27,600 bases of DNA from CAYOBW01 sp964402115 (GCA_964402115.1 CAYOBW010000070.1:1-27600), one strand, 5' to 3'. Shown: positions 9,578 through 18,625, counted from the stretch's first letter. The notes: a model not told the origin generated them from the sequence alone. Numbers and translations are program-made.

Positions 9578-9606
9578 TCGACACACCGCGCGTCCATCCC
9601 TATCCT
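9578..9606 (+). promoter_or_regulatory. Candidate pst promoter (TCGACA-17-TATCCT)
   Basis: A -35-like TCGACA (5/6) at 9578-9583 and a -10-like TATCCT (4/6) at 9601-9606 are separated by 17 bp. Transcription would start near 9613 and leave a leader of about 77 nt before pstS. The weak -10 next to direct repeats fits an activator-dependent promoter. No transcript data support it. Confidence 0.4.
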
Positions 9607-9689
9607 ACGCGTGTTTCTGCCGGGTGGGTGCAAGCGTGAGCGGTGGCGGCAGTCTAAGCGATCCCCGTTGAGGCAAGGAGTTACAGACG

Positions 9690-10481
9690 ATGAAAAGAAC
9701 GTTGTGGGTGTTGGCGTGCGGCGTGGCGGTTCTGGCTGGCGGCGGATGCGGCAAGTCGCGCACGGCGGTAACGGTGGCAGGCTCGACGGCCTTTCAGCCC
9801 TTCGCCGAGAAGCTGGCCGAAGAATTCATGGTCGGACATCCGGACGTTGCCGTGACCGTGCAGGGCGGCGGCTCGGCGCTGGGCGTGCAATCGGCACTCT
9901 CCGGCGCGGCTCAGATCGGCATGGCCGACCTCGTGAGTCTGCCCCCTGAAGCCCAGTCGCTGACGCAGTTCGTCGTTGCGCGCGATGGCATCGCCATTGT
10001 CGTGAACAACGCGAATCCGATCAAGGATCTGACCATGGACCAGGTTCGCGGTCTCTTCTGCGGTCAGATTCGGAACTGGAAGGAGTTGGGCGGGGCGGAT
10101 CACGCCATCACCGTCGTCTCCCGCGAAGCGGGGTCCGGCACGCGCTCCTCGTTCGAGCAGATCGTCAAGGATGTCGTGCTCGCCAAGGACGCCATTATCC
10201 AGGACTCGAACGGTACGATTCGCGAGACCGTGGCCATGGATGCGCACGCGATCGGCTACCTGTCGCACGGCCTTTTGAACGAGAAAATCAAAGCGGTAAC
10301 GGTCGGTGGCACCGCCTGCACGACCGAAGAGGTGATGGCCGGCCGTTACGCCCTCGTGCGCCCCGTCTTTCTGCTGACCAAGGGCGAGCCGACAGGCGCC
10401 TGCAAGGCCTTCATCGACTATATCTGTTCCGCCGTGGGGCAGAAGACGATCAAGGATAGCGGACTGATTCCCGCGAAGTAG
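9690..10481 (+). CDS. pstS: Phosphate ABC transporter substrate-binding protein PstS
   Basis: A 263-aa periplasmic phosphate receptor that passes phosphate to PstCA. AAGGAG lies 9 bp upstream of the ATG. Residues 1-20 are a lipoprotein-type signal ending in LAGGGC (Cys20; the -3 position is Gly, so the lipobox is not canonical). The mature protein begins with the phosphate-loop sequence VAGSTAFQPFAE (about 29-40). The second phosphate-contacting loop, SREAGSGTRSSFE, lies at about 144-156. It resembles the short PstS class rather than the roughly 340-aa E. coli type. It is the first gene of pstSCAB1B2-phoU; pstC follows after 24 bp. Regulation by phosphate is expected from the family, but no phoR/phoB pair is in this window. 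Confidence 0.95.
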   Translation: MKRTLWVLACGVAVLAGGGCGKSRTAVTVAGSTAFQPFAEKLAEEFMVGHPDVAVTVQGGGSALGVQSALSGAAQIGMADLVSLPPEAQSLTQFVVARDGIAIVVNNANPIKDLTMDQVRGLFCGQIRNWKELGGADHAITVVSREAGSGTRSSFEQIVKDVVLAKDAIIQDSNGTIRETVAMDAHAIGYLSHGLLNEKIKAVTVGGTACTTEEVMAGRYALVRPVFLLTKGEPTGACKAFIDYICSAVGQKTIKDSGLIPAK

Positions 10482-10505
10482 ACGGCCAGACGGGAGCAGG
10501 GCCAG

Positions 10506-11432
10506 ATGCAGGATCATCAGGACACTACGGCGCCGCAGGCACGGCCCGCCGGCTGGCGACGGGCATGGGGCGCTGTGGCGGACTGGTGCAGCGACCGGTT
10601 GGCGCGCTACGTGTTCCTGACCGTGGCCTTCTCGGCCACGCTCAGCCTGCTCCTGATCGCCCTCTTCATCCTGAAAGAAGGGGTGCCTTTCATGGTGAAG
10701 GTTGGCCTGGGCGACTTCCTGTTCGCCTCGGAGTGGGACCCTGCTTCCGGCAAGTTCGGCATCTACCCGATGATCGTCTCCTCACTGTGGGTCACGCTGG
10801 GGGCCATGCTGATCGGCGCGCCGCTGGGGGTGGCCGGCGCCATCTTCCTGACCCAGTTCGTGCCGCGCTCTGTTCTGCGCGTCGTCAAGCCCACGATCGA
10901 ATTGCTGGCGGGGATCCCATCCGTGGTGTACGGCTTCATGGGTGTGATGGTGATGGCTCCGTTCATCCGCAACCATTTCGGCGGACCGGGATTGTCCCTG
11001 CTGGCCGCGTCTGTCATCCTGGGCGTGATGGTGCTGCCGACGGTCATCAGCATCTCGGCGGATGCCATCAATGCCGTGCCACGGAGCTATCTGGAGGGGG
11101 CCGTGGCCCTCGGCGCCACACGCTGGCAGAGCCTGCACATGGTGATCCTGAAGGCGGCGCGTTCGGGCATCATCGCCAGCATCATCCTCGCCATGGGGCG
11201 GGCGGTGGGCGAGACGATGGCGGTTATCATGGTAGCGGGCAACGCCGTGAAGATACCCCATTCCGCGCTCGACTCCGTGCGGACGCTGACCGCGAATATC
11301 GCGCTGGAGATGGGGTTTGCGACGGGGCTGCACCGGCAGGCGCTGTTTGCGACGGGCGTGGTGCTGTTCGTGGTGGTCATGATCTTGAACTCGGTGGCGA
11401 TGGCTGCGATGAGGCGGAAGGCGGGCAGTTGA
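10506..11432 (+). CDS. pstC: Phosphate ABC transporter permease PstC
   Basis: A 308-aa inner-membrane permease subunit. It has a cytoplasmic N-terminus of about 35 residues, a first transmembrane helix (YVFLTVAFSATLSLLLIALFI) and about five further helices. The BPD_transp coupling loop, EGAVALGATRWQSLHMVIL, is the EAA motif that docks onto the ATPase. ELLAGIPSVVYGFMG is the usual PstC/PstA conserved loop. The ATG follows GGGAGCAGG. The stop overlaps the pstA start (TTGA), indicating translational coupling. Length and motif order are normal for PstC. Confidence 0.95.
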   Translation: MQDHQDTTAPQARPAGWRRAWGAVADWCSDRLARYVFLTVAFSATLSLLLIALFILKEGVPFMVKVGLGDFLFASEWDPASGKFGIYPMIVSSLWVTLGAMLIGAPLGVAGAIFLTQFVPRSVLRVVKPTIELLAGIPSVVYGFMGVMVMAPFIRNHFGGPGLSLLAASVILGVMVLPTVISISADAINAVPRSYLEGAVALGATRWQSLHMVILKAARSGIIASIILAMGRAVGETMAVIMVAGNAVKIPHSALDSVRTLTANIALEMGFATGLHRQALFATGVVLFVVVMILNSVAMAAMRRKAGS

Positions 11433-12274
11433 GCGTGAGGGTGTCGCCGAAAACGACGCAGGCTCTGGCGGTGACCGTCCTGGGGGCGGCTACGCTGGTC
11501 ACCGTTGTGGTGCTTGTCCTGATCATCGCTTTCGTGCTCAAGCGCGGCGTGCCCGGGATCACGTGGGAGTTCCTTTCGACCAAGCCGCGGGAGATGGGGA
11601 AGGCAGGTGGCATTCTGCCGACGCTGCTCGGCACCGTGCTGCTGCCGCTGATCGCGATCGTGATCGCGCTACCCATGGGCGTGGGCTCCGCGGTGTACCT
11701 GTCGGAATACACGCGGGAGAACCGCGTGACGCGGATTATCCGCTTCGGCACGGACTGCCTGGCCGGCATTCCGTCGATCATCTTCGGCCTGTTCGGCTTC
11801 ATTTTCTTCGTGACCATGCTGGGCATGGGGTGGTCCATGCTCTCCGGCGGACTGACCCTGGCGATCATGATCCTGCCCACCATCATCCGCACCTCGGAGG
11901 AGGCGATCCGCTCCGTGCCGCAGGCGTATCGCGAGGTGAGTTACTCGCTGGGCGCCACGAACTGGGAGACGGTGCGCAAGGTGGTGCTGCCGAATGCCCT
12001 GCCCGGCATCGTGACCGGCGTGATGCTGGGGATCGGGCGCTCGATCGGCGAGACGGCGGCCGTCATCTTCACGGCCGGCTCTTCGCTGATGATGCCTTCC
12101 TCGCTGAACGATTCGGTACGGACGATGTCGGTGCACTTCTACCTGCTGGCGCGCGAAGGCATCTCGAACGAGAAGGCCTACGCGACGGCGGCGGTGTTGA
12201 TCTTCGCGGTGTTGTTCGTGAACATGGCGGCTTACTGGATGATGAACCGTTTCATCGCGCGACGTTCGCGGTAG
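11429..12274 (+). CDS. pstA: Phosphate ABC transporter permease PstA
   Basis: A 281-aa permease partner of PstC. The frame has no ATG near its beginning. A TTG at 11429 overlaps the pstC stop and sits 8 bp after GGAAGG; GTG codons at 11435 and 11441 are alternatives. The first helix (ALAVTVLGAATLVTVVVLVLIIAFVL) is followed by the permease core with CLAGIPSIIFGLFGF and the EAA loop EVSYSLGATNWETVRKVVL, ending with a helix and a basic tail (FIARRSR). The two EAA loops of PstC and PstA differ, so the permease is a heterodimer, as usual. pstB1 starts 19 bp downstream. Confidence 0.93.
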   Translation: MSVRVSPKTTQALAVTVLGAATLVTVVVLVLIIAFVLKRGVPGITWEFLSTKPREMGKAGGILPTLLGTVLLPLIAIVIALPMGVGSAVYLSEYTRENRVTRIIRFGTDCLAGIPSIIFGLFGFIFFVTMLGMGWSMLSGGLTLAIMILPTIIRTSEEAIRSVPQAYREVSYSLGATNWETVRKVVLPNALPGIVTGVMLGIGRSIGETAAVIFTAGSSLMMPSSLNDSVRTMSVHFYLLAREGISNEKAYATAAVLIFAVLFVNMAAYWMMNRFIARRSR

Positions 12275-12293
12275 CGGGCGGGAAGGGTGGGGC

Positions 12294-13054
12294 GTGGAGC
12301 GCAAGGTCAAGATCTCCGTGCAGAATCTGAGCGTCTTCTTCGGGCGCCACCAGGCGCTGCGCGGGCTCTCGCTGGATGTTGCGGCGAACGGCATCCTGGG
12401 CATCATCGGTCCGGCCAGTTCCGGCAAGACCACCTTCCTGCGCACCCTGAACCGCATGAACGACCTCGACCCGGACAGCCGGGCCGAGGGTCGCGTGCTG
12501 CTGGATGGCGCCGACATCTACCACCCGTCGCAGAGCGCCGTGCAGCTGCGCAAGCGGGTGGGCATGGTTTTCGCCCTCCCGATGCCGTTGCCGATGAGCA
12601 TCTACGACAACGTGGTCTACGGGCCCCGGTTGTCCGGCGTGCGCAAGCGACCCACGCTCGACGCGCTGGTTGAGCGGACGCTCAAGGCGGCCTTCCTGTG
12701 GGACGAGGTGAAGGACCGCCTGGGCATGCTGGCGCTGCGGCTTTCGGGCGGGCAACAGCAGCGGCTCTGCCTGGCCCGGACCCTGGCGATGGAGCCCGAG
12801 GTCGTGCTGCTGGACGAGCCGTGTTCGGGGCTGGACCCGGTTTCCACGGCCCGGATCGAGGAGGCGCTGACCGTGCTCAAGACGCAGTACACGATCATCC
12901 TGGTCACGAACAACACCAAGCAGGCCTCGCGCGTCGCCGACGAGACGGCTTTCTTCCTGATGGGCGAGCTGGTGGAGCTGGGCAAGACCGCCCAGGTCTT
13001 CACCGTGCCACGGGACCAGCGCACGAGCGACTACGTCACGGGGAGGTTCGGCTG

Positions 13055-13055
<1 letters not shown>
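12294..13055 (+). CDS. pstB: Phosphate ABC transporter ATPase PstB1, degenerate Q- and H-loops
   Basis: A 253-aa nucleotide-binding subunit. It begins at a GTG preceded by GGAAGGGTGGG. Walker A is GPASSGKTT (39-47, Lys45), versus the usual GPSGCGKST. The signature LSGGQ is intact (150-154), and Walker B VVLLDEP keeps Glu175. Two universally important residues are changed: the Q-loop reads GMVFALPMP (Ala94 where PstB has Gln), and the switch or H-loop reads LVTNNT (Asn206 where PstB has His). The A-loop aromatic is Phe (FFG) instead of Tyr. The protein should bind ATP, but its own site is expected to hydrolyse poorly. It probably pairs with PstB2, which starts on its stop codon (TGATG) and has the opposite pattern. 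The rest of the fold is typical of PstB. Confidence 0.93.
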
Positions 13056-13831
<776 letters not shown>

Positions 13832-13853
13832 GTTCGCTGGAGAGGAACGATCC

Positions 13854-14540
13854 ATGGAGCGGCACTTCGACGAGCAGTTGACGGTACTGAAACACACCCT
13901 TGTCCGGATGAGCGCGCTTAGCGAGGCCATGATCACCGACGCCATCCGGGTGGTCTGCGAACGCGACACGTCGGCCATTCCGCGCATTCGCGAGCGCGAG
14001 GAGCAGGTCAACCAATTGCAGATCGAGATCGATGGCATCTGCCTGCGGTTGATCGCCCTCTACCAGCCCACGGCCGGCGATCTGCGCTTCATCCTTGGCG
14101 CGGTGAAGACGAACAGCGACCTGGAGCGCATGGGGGACCAGGCCGTCAACATCTGCAGGAAGGCGGAGCGGTTGCTGGCGGATCCGCCGCTGGGGCCGCT
14201 GGCCAGCATCCCTGAGATGGCGGATCTGGCCCTCCTGATGGTCAAGGAGAGCCTGCACGCCTACGTGAATCGCGCGGTCGAGCGGGCGCGCACCGTGCTG
14301 CTGCGCGACGATCGGCTCGACGATCTGAAACGGCGGATTACGTTGGACTTGCTGGCGCTGATGCAGAAGGAGCCCGGCATGATCCAGCGCGCGCTGGACC
14401 TGCTGCTTGTCGCCAGGAACCTGGAGCGGATCGGAGACCACGCGACGAACATCGCGGAGAACACGATTTTCGTTGTCGAGGGGCTCGACGTCCGGCACCA
14501 TAGCGAGCACTTGCCGGGCCACGCAGCAGCCGCGAGCTGA
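13854..14540 (+). CDS. phoU: Phosphate signalling/transport regulator PhoU
   Basis: A 228-aa cytoplasmic all-helical protein made of two PhoU three-helix bundles. The metal-binding repeat motif appears once per bundle: TNSDLERMGDQAVNI (Glu91, Asp95) and ARNLERIGDHATNI (about 187-200). PhoU proteins restrain Pst activity and, with PhoR, signal phosphate sufficiency. The chosen ATG follows GGAGAGGAACG; the frame stays open upstream into pstB2, but that part is a shadow. The gene is 22 bp after pstB2, which is the usual last place in the operon. No histidine kinase or response regulator follows. Confidence 0.93.
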   Translation: MERHFDEQLTVLKHTLVRMSALSEAMITDAIRVVCERDTSAIPRIREREEQVNQLQIEIDGICLRLIALYQPTAGDLRFILGAVKTNSDLERMGDQAVNICRKAERLLADPPLGPLASIPEMADLALLMVKESLHAYVNRAVERARTVLLRDDRLDDLKRRITLDLLALMQKEPGMIQRALDLLLVARNLERIGDHATNIAENTIFVVEGLDVRHHSEHLPGHAAAAS

Positions 14541-14614
14541 AGCAACCGTCGGCGAATGAGGTGGCTGGGACAGCGACAACTGGCGGTGCCAGGGATTTAC
14601 CGCGGGGGGGTGTC

Positions 14615-15373
14615 ATGCGGGGATTCATGATCCGACTGGGCGGCGTTCTTGGGGTTGCGGCGGCGTTGCTCCTTTGGAGTGCGTCGCTTACGTGCGCTGC
14701 GGCTGCGCCGGCGACCTCCGCCGGCTCCGGCGGGGTTGCTGCCGTGTCGACAACGGATGGCGGCGCTGCGCTCATGTCCGCCTTTTCGCAGTTGTCTCGT
14801 TTGGGTGTGGCACTGGTCGGACTGGGTGTGCTCCTGTCCGTGGTCTCGAACGTCTGGCTGATAGTGGCTGCGTTCCGTGCCGGCATCGGGTGGGGGTTGG
14901 CCACGCTCTTTCTGCCTCTCGCCTCGCTGGTCTTCGTGATCATGCGCTGGACGGAAGCCGCCAAGCCGTTCATCGTGGGGTTGGTGGGCACGTTGCTGAT
15001 AGTCGGCGGGACAGTCGCGAGCGTGCTTGACCTGAGGCGCCTGGCGGCGACGCACGTTAGTCCGGAGACGACAGGGAATGTGGCCGCTCGCGAGCCATCG
15101 CTCTTTGAGCGTGTATCCGGCCTGAAGCAGCAGCCCACGACCGGCGGTACGAATACGCTGGCCGGCGTCACCGTGGGTGATGCGGAGTCGCTGGTGTTCG
15201 AGCGTCTGGGCGAGCCCAAGATCCGCATCAAGCAGGACAACCGGGTCTACCTGCTCTTCTCCAAGGTGGAAATCTGGATCGAAGACGATAAGGTCAGTTT
15301 CCTGCAACCGGCAGAGTTAACACCGCCACCGCCTCCGCCCGCGCGGGAGTCGTCGCGGCGGCGGCGACCTTAG
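14615..15373 (+). CDS. Membrane protein of unknown function with BamE/SmpA-like tail
   Basis: A 252-aa protein I do not recognise as a named family. Residues 1-31 form a signal peptide or first membrane segment (basic, hydrophobic, then AAAAP). Hydrophobic helices lie at about 62-88, 91-110 and 118-138. A soluble segment at about 183-230 reads LAGVTVGDAESLVFERLGEPKIRIKQ..., with a pattern (G.T..DAE....LG.P, then aromatic strands) reminiscent of the SmpA/OmlA/BamE fold. The tail is Pro/Arg-rich. The ATG follows a run of G at about 5 bp; the frame is open to 14561 without a ribosome site. It lies 74 bp after phoU on the same strand, so read-through from pst is possible. Function unknown. Confidence 0.75.
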   Translation: MRGFMIRLGGVLGVAAALLLWSASLTCAAAAPATSAGSGGVAAVSTTDGGAALMSAFSQLSRLGVALVGLGVLLSVVSNVWLIVAAFRAGIGWGLATLFLPLASLVFVIMRWTEAAKPFIVGLVGTLLIVGGTVASVLDLRRLAATHVSPETTGNVAAREPSLFERVSGLKQQPTTGGTNTLAGVTVGDAESLVFERLGEPKIRIKQDNRVYLLFSKVEIWIEDDKVSFLQPAELTPPPPPPARESSRRRRP

Positions 15374-15387
15374 CGCTCCGCGCACGC

Positions 15388-16191
15388 TCAGGGCTTGTCG
15401 GTCGCGTACGTGGCCTTGAAGTCGGCAACGAACTCGACTTCCTTAAAGAAGGCCGCCGGGTCGAACAGGCCCGGAGCGATGGGTTGGTCGACCTGCAAGT
15501 TCGAAATCCAGCGCGTTTCCGTGATCGTGTTGCCCTCCGGCAGGAACACCAGGCCTTTGTGCAGGCAGGGAAACCAGCAGTTTCCGGCCTGCTGAAAACG
15601 GCTGTAGTCGTAAACCGCCTTGCGACTCTGGAGGGTGGCATCCGCAAAGAACTCGATACGCACGGGGCGGCGTTGGGTGTCGAGGGCAAGCACAACGAAG
15701 ACTTTGCCGGTGTTGTAGCCGACGCGGACGGGGTGCTCGGCGGTCGGGGGGAGCGCTTGCTCCGGCGTGCTGCGCAGGTGGACCAGGTGGTCGTGCGGCG
15801 TCCCGGGCACGTTGCGCAGCGACGCCAGCCAGGTGGTGTCCAGCTGCCCGATGGGTCGCGAGAAGCCGCGGGGAACGCCGTCCTCATGGTAGAAGAGCGT
15901 GGCGCCGTCCGCCACGATCCGCCGATGCATGGGCGCGAAGTTCTCCACGTGAATGCGGTCGGGGCGCTGGTAGAAGATCCGGCTCAGCAGCGTGACGGTA
16001 TTGGTCCCGTGCGACGAGGTTTTCCGAATCTCGCAGGCCACGCTTCGGCAGTTCTCGTAGGCCTCGCAAAGGAGGCGTGCCTGCGTGGGCGGTGTGTTGG
16101 TGGCGGCTGTCTGGGCGCAGGCGGCAGGAGCCGTCAGCAGGGCAGCCGCAGCGAGTGAGGCGGACAGGGACACGGACAGGTACATCAGCAT
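15388..16191 (-). CDS. LolA-like exported protein
   Basis: A 267-aa protein with a signal peptide (MLMYLSVSLSASLAAAALLTAPAACA-Q). The mature part reads as alternating beta strands with RIFYQRPDRIHVEN, DGATLFYHEDG and a late FKEVEFVADF strand. This layout resembles LolA/LolB or outer-membrane lipoprotein-sorting folds that carry lipids across the periplasm. Similarity is at pattern level only, so substrate and partner are unknown. AGAAGGAAG lies upstream of the chosen ATG; an upstream ATG at 16239 would add 16 polar residues before the signal and is rejected. It ends 14 bp from the convergent membrane-protein gene. It is last in a same-strand run of five genes, 75 bp after the reductase gene. 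Confidence 0.75.
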   Translation of the reverse strand: MLMYLSVSLSASLAAAALLTAPAACAQTAATNTPPTQARLLCEAYENCRSVACEIRKTSSHGTNTVTLLSRIFYQRPDRIHVENFAPMHRRIVADGATLFYHEDGVPRGFSRPIGQLDTTWLASLRNVPGTPHDHLVHLRSTPEQALPPTAEHPVRVGYNTGKVFVVLALDTQRRPVRIEFFADATLQSRKAVYDYSRFQQAGNCWFPCLHKGLVFLPEGNTITETRWISNLQVDQPIAPGLFDPAAFFKEVEFVADFKATYATDKP

Positions 16192-16266
16192 GGCGCTTCC
16201 TTCTCTTGTTTCTTCAAGCGTAAATGGCCGCTTCCACATGGCTGCCCCCGCGCGTGGTCCTCTGCT

Positions 16267-17169
16267 TCAAACGGCCCCTGACCGCCGTTCGTGTTCGCGC
16301 AGTATGCCCGGCAGGTAGTCCCGGTAGCCGCGCGGCACGGGGCCGCCGGCTGCCGCGAGCTTGGCAGTCGCCAGTTGGCAGTTCACCGGTCGGGGCGCCT
16401 TGCGCTGGGGGTCGAAATCGCTGCGGGGGATGTGTGCGGACGATCCCATCAGGAGTTGGCTCACCTCGCACGTGAAGGTATAGCGGGTGCATGGCGTCGG
16501 CGCACTGGCGTGGAAGATCCCCGCCAGCCGCCACTCCAGCAGCCACGCTGCCACGCGGGCAACATCCGCCACGTGCGTGGGGAAACGCACGATGACATCG
16601 TCCTGGGGTGGCGCTGCGGGGTCGCGGGCGTTGCGGACGGCGTCATCCACCAGAGGCGAGGGAATCGGCGTGGGAGGCTGGCCATAGAGCGCCGGCACGC
16701 GGAGGATGGCGGCTCCTGGATGAGCGGCTTGCACCCGCTGCTCGGCCTCCAGTTTGGTGGCGCCGTAGGTGTTGATCGGGTGCGGGGCATCGGTCTCGCG
16801 GTAGGGGGGGTGCGTGCCGTCAAAGACATAGTCGGTCGAGATGTGAACCAGCGGGGCGCCGCGCTCCGCGGCCAGCGTGGCCAGTCGCTCCGGGACCAGG
16901 GCGTTGAGCAGCCGTGCGCGGACGGGTTCCAGCTCGCAGAAATCCGGGCTGCGGAAGGCGGCACAGTGGACGATGGCCTCCCACGGCAGGGCGGCCACGC
17001 GGGCCATGGCATCTGGCGCCTCGAGGTCCAGCGTATGCGTGCCGGGAAAAGGCGTGCGGTTGGAGAGACCATCGATGTGCGCCCCGTCGGCCGTGAGCCG
17101 CAGGACAATCGCGGTTCCCAGCAGACCGCTCGCGCCGGTGACCAGAATCGGGGAAGGCAGGCGACTCAC
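16267..17169 (-). CDS. RmlD-like NAD(P)-dependent sugar-nucleotide reductase
   Basis: A 300-aa short-chain dehydrogenase of the extended type. The Rossmann motif TGASGLLG is at 11-18. The catalytic Ser/Thr is in HISTDYVFDGTHPPYRETD (Ser111, Thr112), and the YGATK pair is Tyr135/Lys139. The STDYVFDG...P.N.YG.TK pattern is that of dTDP-4-dehydrorhamnose reductase (RmlD). No rmlA/B/C genes are nearby, so the substrate may be a different nucleotide sugar, or the protein may resemble the MAT2B branch. The GTG start overlaps the preceding gene's TGA (GTGA), with AGAGGAGA upstream, so translation is probably coupled to the thioredoxin-like gene. Confidence 0.85.
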   Translation of the reverse strand: MSRLPSPILVTGASGLLGTAIVLRLTADGAHIDGLSNRTPFPGTHTLDLEAPDAMARVAALPWEAIVHCAAFRSPDFCELEPVRARLLNALVPERLATLAAERGAPLVHISTDYVFDGTHPPYRETDAPHPINTYGATKLEAEQRVQAAHPGAAILRVPALYGQPPTPIPSPLVDDAVRNARDPAAPPQDDVIVRFPTHVADVARVAAWLLEWRLAGIFHASAPTPCTRYTFTCEVSQLLMGSSAHIPRSDFDPQRKAPRPVNCQLATAKLAAAGGPVPRGYRDYLPGILREHERRSGAV

Positions 17170-17951
17170 TTGGCTCTCCTCTGCGCGTCTTTCAGGGCCG
17201 CTTCAATGTCGGTGCTCGTGAAGCGCTCCGTCAATTTGGTCGTCAGACGGCCGGCGCGATCGTAGAACCAGAACTGAGGCACGGAGGCGATGCCGTAGCG
17301 GCGGGCTTCCTGGCTGTCCGGGCCCCCAACGGCGATCCGCACGACCTCGATCTTGCCCTTGCTGTCGCTGGCAAGGGCGCTAACGTAGTTACCCATGCGG
17401 ACGCTCGGCACGGACGACTCGGCGTGGAAGTGGACGATGCTCACCACCCCCGGCTTCAAGGTCTGTTCCAACGCGGCAGCGCCTTCCGGTCCGGCTGCCA
17501 ACTTCACGGCCTCGGGTTCAGCCATGGAGCGGTTGAAGTCAAGTCCGGGCTCGATGAGTGAGACCTTTCCGGCGGGCTGGCGGGTTTCGTGTCCGCGTTC
17601 GATGATGAGAAAATCAGGCTTCTCGTAGCCGGCCAGGCTGACGGCATCCTGCTTGCTCTTGCCGACGAGCTTGAGGGACACCTTTGCGGCCGGCTCCAGC
17701 GTGAGGCTGGTCACTTGCTCGCGCATATGGCTCTCGCTCTTGGCCGCCCCTGCCTGGCGGAAATAGAAGCGCCCGTTGCGGTAGGCTTCGAACTGCCCGC
17801 CGACCGGGTCGCCCTTGGTGAGGGTGAGCGTATCATGGGCTGGCACGGCGAAAGCGGGCAGGGCCAGGCTCGCGGCGAAGCCTGCGGCGAGGACGCGCAG
17901 GGCGGAAAAGGGTCGGCGGCTGACTTTCGTTTGCTGCGAATGGCATCTCAT
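17166..17951 (-). CDS. Exported thioredoxin-fold protein lacking the CxxC cysteines
   Basis: A 261-aa protein. The ATG at 17951 is preceded by AAGGAT, and residues 1-36 form a signal peptide (SALRVLAAGFAASLALPAFA). Residues about 38-125 are a beta-rich domain of unknown kind. The C-terminal part (about 165-261) follows the thioredoxin fold: VVSIVHFHAE, then a beta strand EVVRIAVGG, YGIASVPQFWFYDRAGRL (with the cis-Pro) and a final helix. Where thioredoxin has WCGPC the sequence reads SSVPS (Ser180 and Ser183 replace both cysteines, and Pro182 is kept). A thiol-disulfide role is therefore unlikely; a structural or peptide-binding role is inferred. It is coupled to the reductase gene by a 4-bp overlap. 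Confidence 0.8.
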   Translation of the reverse strand: MRCHSQQTKVSRRPFSALRVLAAGFAASLALPAFAVPAHDTLTLTKGDPVGGQFEAYRNGRFYFRQAGAAKSESHMREQVTSLTLEPAAKVSLKLVGKSKQDAVSLAGYEKPDFLIIERGHETRQPAGKVSLIEPGLDFNRSMAEPEAVKLAAGPEGAAALEQTLKPGVVSIVHFHAESSVPSVRMGNYVSALASDSKGKIEVVRIAVGGPDSQEARRYGIASVPQFWFYDRAGRLTTKLTERFTSTDIEAALKDAQRRAK

Positions 17952-18022
17952 GACGTGATCCTTGCGTGCGCGCGGGACGTTGCCCGGCACGCCCGCTAAG
18001 GTGCCCGCCGTAGCGGGCAAAG

Positions 18023-18625
18023 TCAAGCCGGACTGGTCCATGGGCTGTTGCGGATGCGAAAGCGCCACGGTCGTCCGGCATGCTCACCCGCGTAAGCCAC
18101 ACCGACGCGTGGGCTCGCAATAATGTCCGCGGGAGCGACGGCGGGTGCGTCCTCGATCCAAATGGTGCGGCCCCTGACCAGGTCGGCGCCCGTATCGGCC
18201 ACGGTGATGCCGAGGGCCTGGGAGAGCGCGCCCGGACCGCCGGCGACGGCGCGGTCGAGATGCGTGCGGTCACGCCGGCGCAGCATCGTGGCCACTCCGC
18301 GCACAGGCTGAATGGCGCGAATGAGGACGGCGTGCGGAATGCCCTCCACGTTGGTGACAACGTTGAAAAGCGCGTGCATGCCGTAGCACAGGAAGACGTA
18401 GGCTACGCCGCCGCGTTGGAACATGACAGCGGTCCGCCGCGTGCACCGATTGCCATGGGCATGCGAGGCCCGGTCCTCGGGGCCGGCGTACGCCTCCGTT
18501 TCGACGATCACGCCACCCGTCAGCTCAGACCCGCCGCTGCGCGTGCAAAGCAGCTTGCCCAGCAACGCACGACTGAGCGCTACAACGTCATTGCCGAGAT
18601 AAAACGACGTTGCCAGCCTGGGCAT
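18023..18625 (-). CDS. 3-methyladenine DNA glycosylase (AAG/MPG family)
   Basis: A 200-aa monofunctional DNA base-excision glycosylase that removes alkylated purines. The family hallmark VETEAYAGPEDRASHA is at 41-56. By comparison with human AAG, Glu44 is the general base, Tyr46 the intercalating or pocket residue and His55 the base-recognition His. CYGMHALFNVVTN (80-92) and the C-terminal SPRVGVAYAGEHAGRPWRF also match. Length is normal for the bacterial family. The start has no obvious Shine-Dalgarno site and lies 27 bp after the preceding gene. That spacer contains a GC-rich inverted repeat overlapping the previous stop. The gene has no functional link with its envelope-protein neighbours. 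Confidence 0.93.
   Translation of the reverse strand: MPRLATSFYLGNDVVALSRALLGKLLCTRSGGSELTGGVIVETEAYAGPEDRASHAHGNRCTRRTAVMFQRGGVAYVFLCYGMHALFNVVTNVEGIPHAVLIRAIQPVRGVATMLRRRDRTHLDRAVAGGPGALSQALGITVADTGADLVRGRTIWIEDAPAVAPADIIASPRVGVAYAGEHAGRPWRFRIRNSPWTSPA

Larger units (their letters stand above)
9376..9689. other. Divergent intergenic region between macroglobulin and pst operon
   Basis: This 314-bp stretch holds no credible gene; short frames in it are Arg/Pro-rich and lack ribosome sites. It contains a dyad at 9418-9429, a 17-bp perfect tandem repeat at 9544-9577 and a candidate pst promoter at 9578-9606. It must also carry the minus-strand promoter of the macroglobulin gene, but I could not pick that out convincingly. 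Confidence 0.7.

Noticed and set aside
10565..11428. Long in-frame upstream extension of pstA
   Set aside because: It lies wholly within pstC in another frame and reads Gly/Arg/His-rich. The real PstA begins near the pstC stop.
14580..14592. CTGGC-GGT-GCCAG inverted repeat after phoU as a terminator
   Set aside because: A 5-bp stem with a 3-nt loop and no T-run is too weak to call a terminator.
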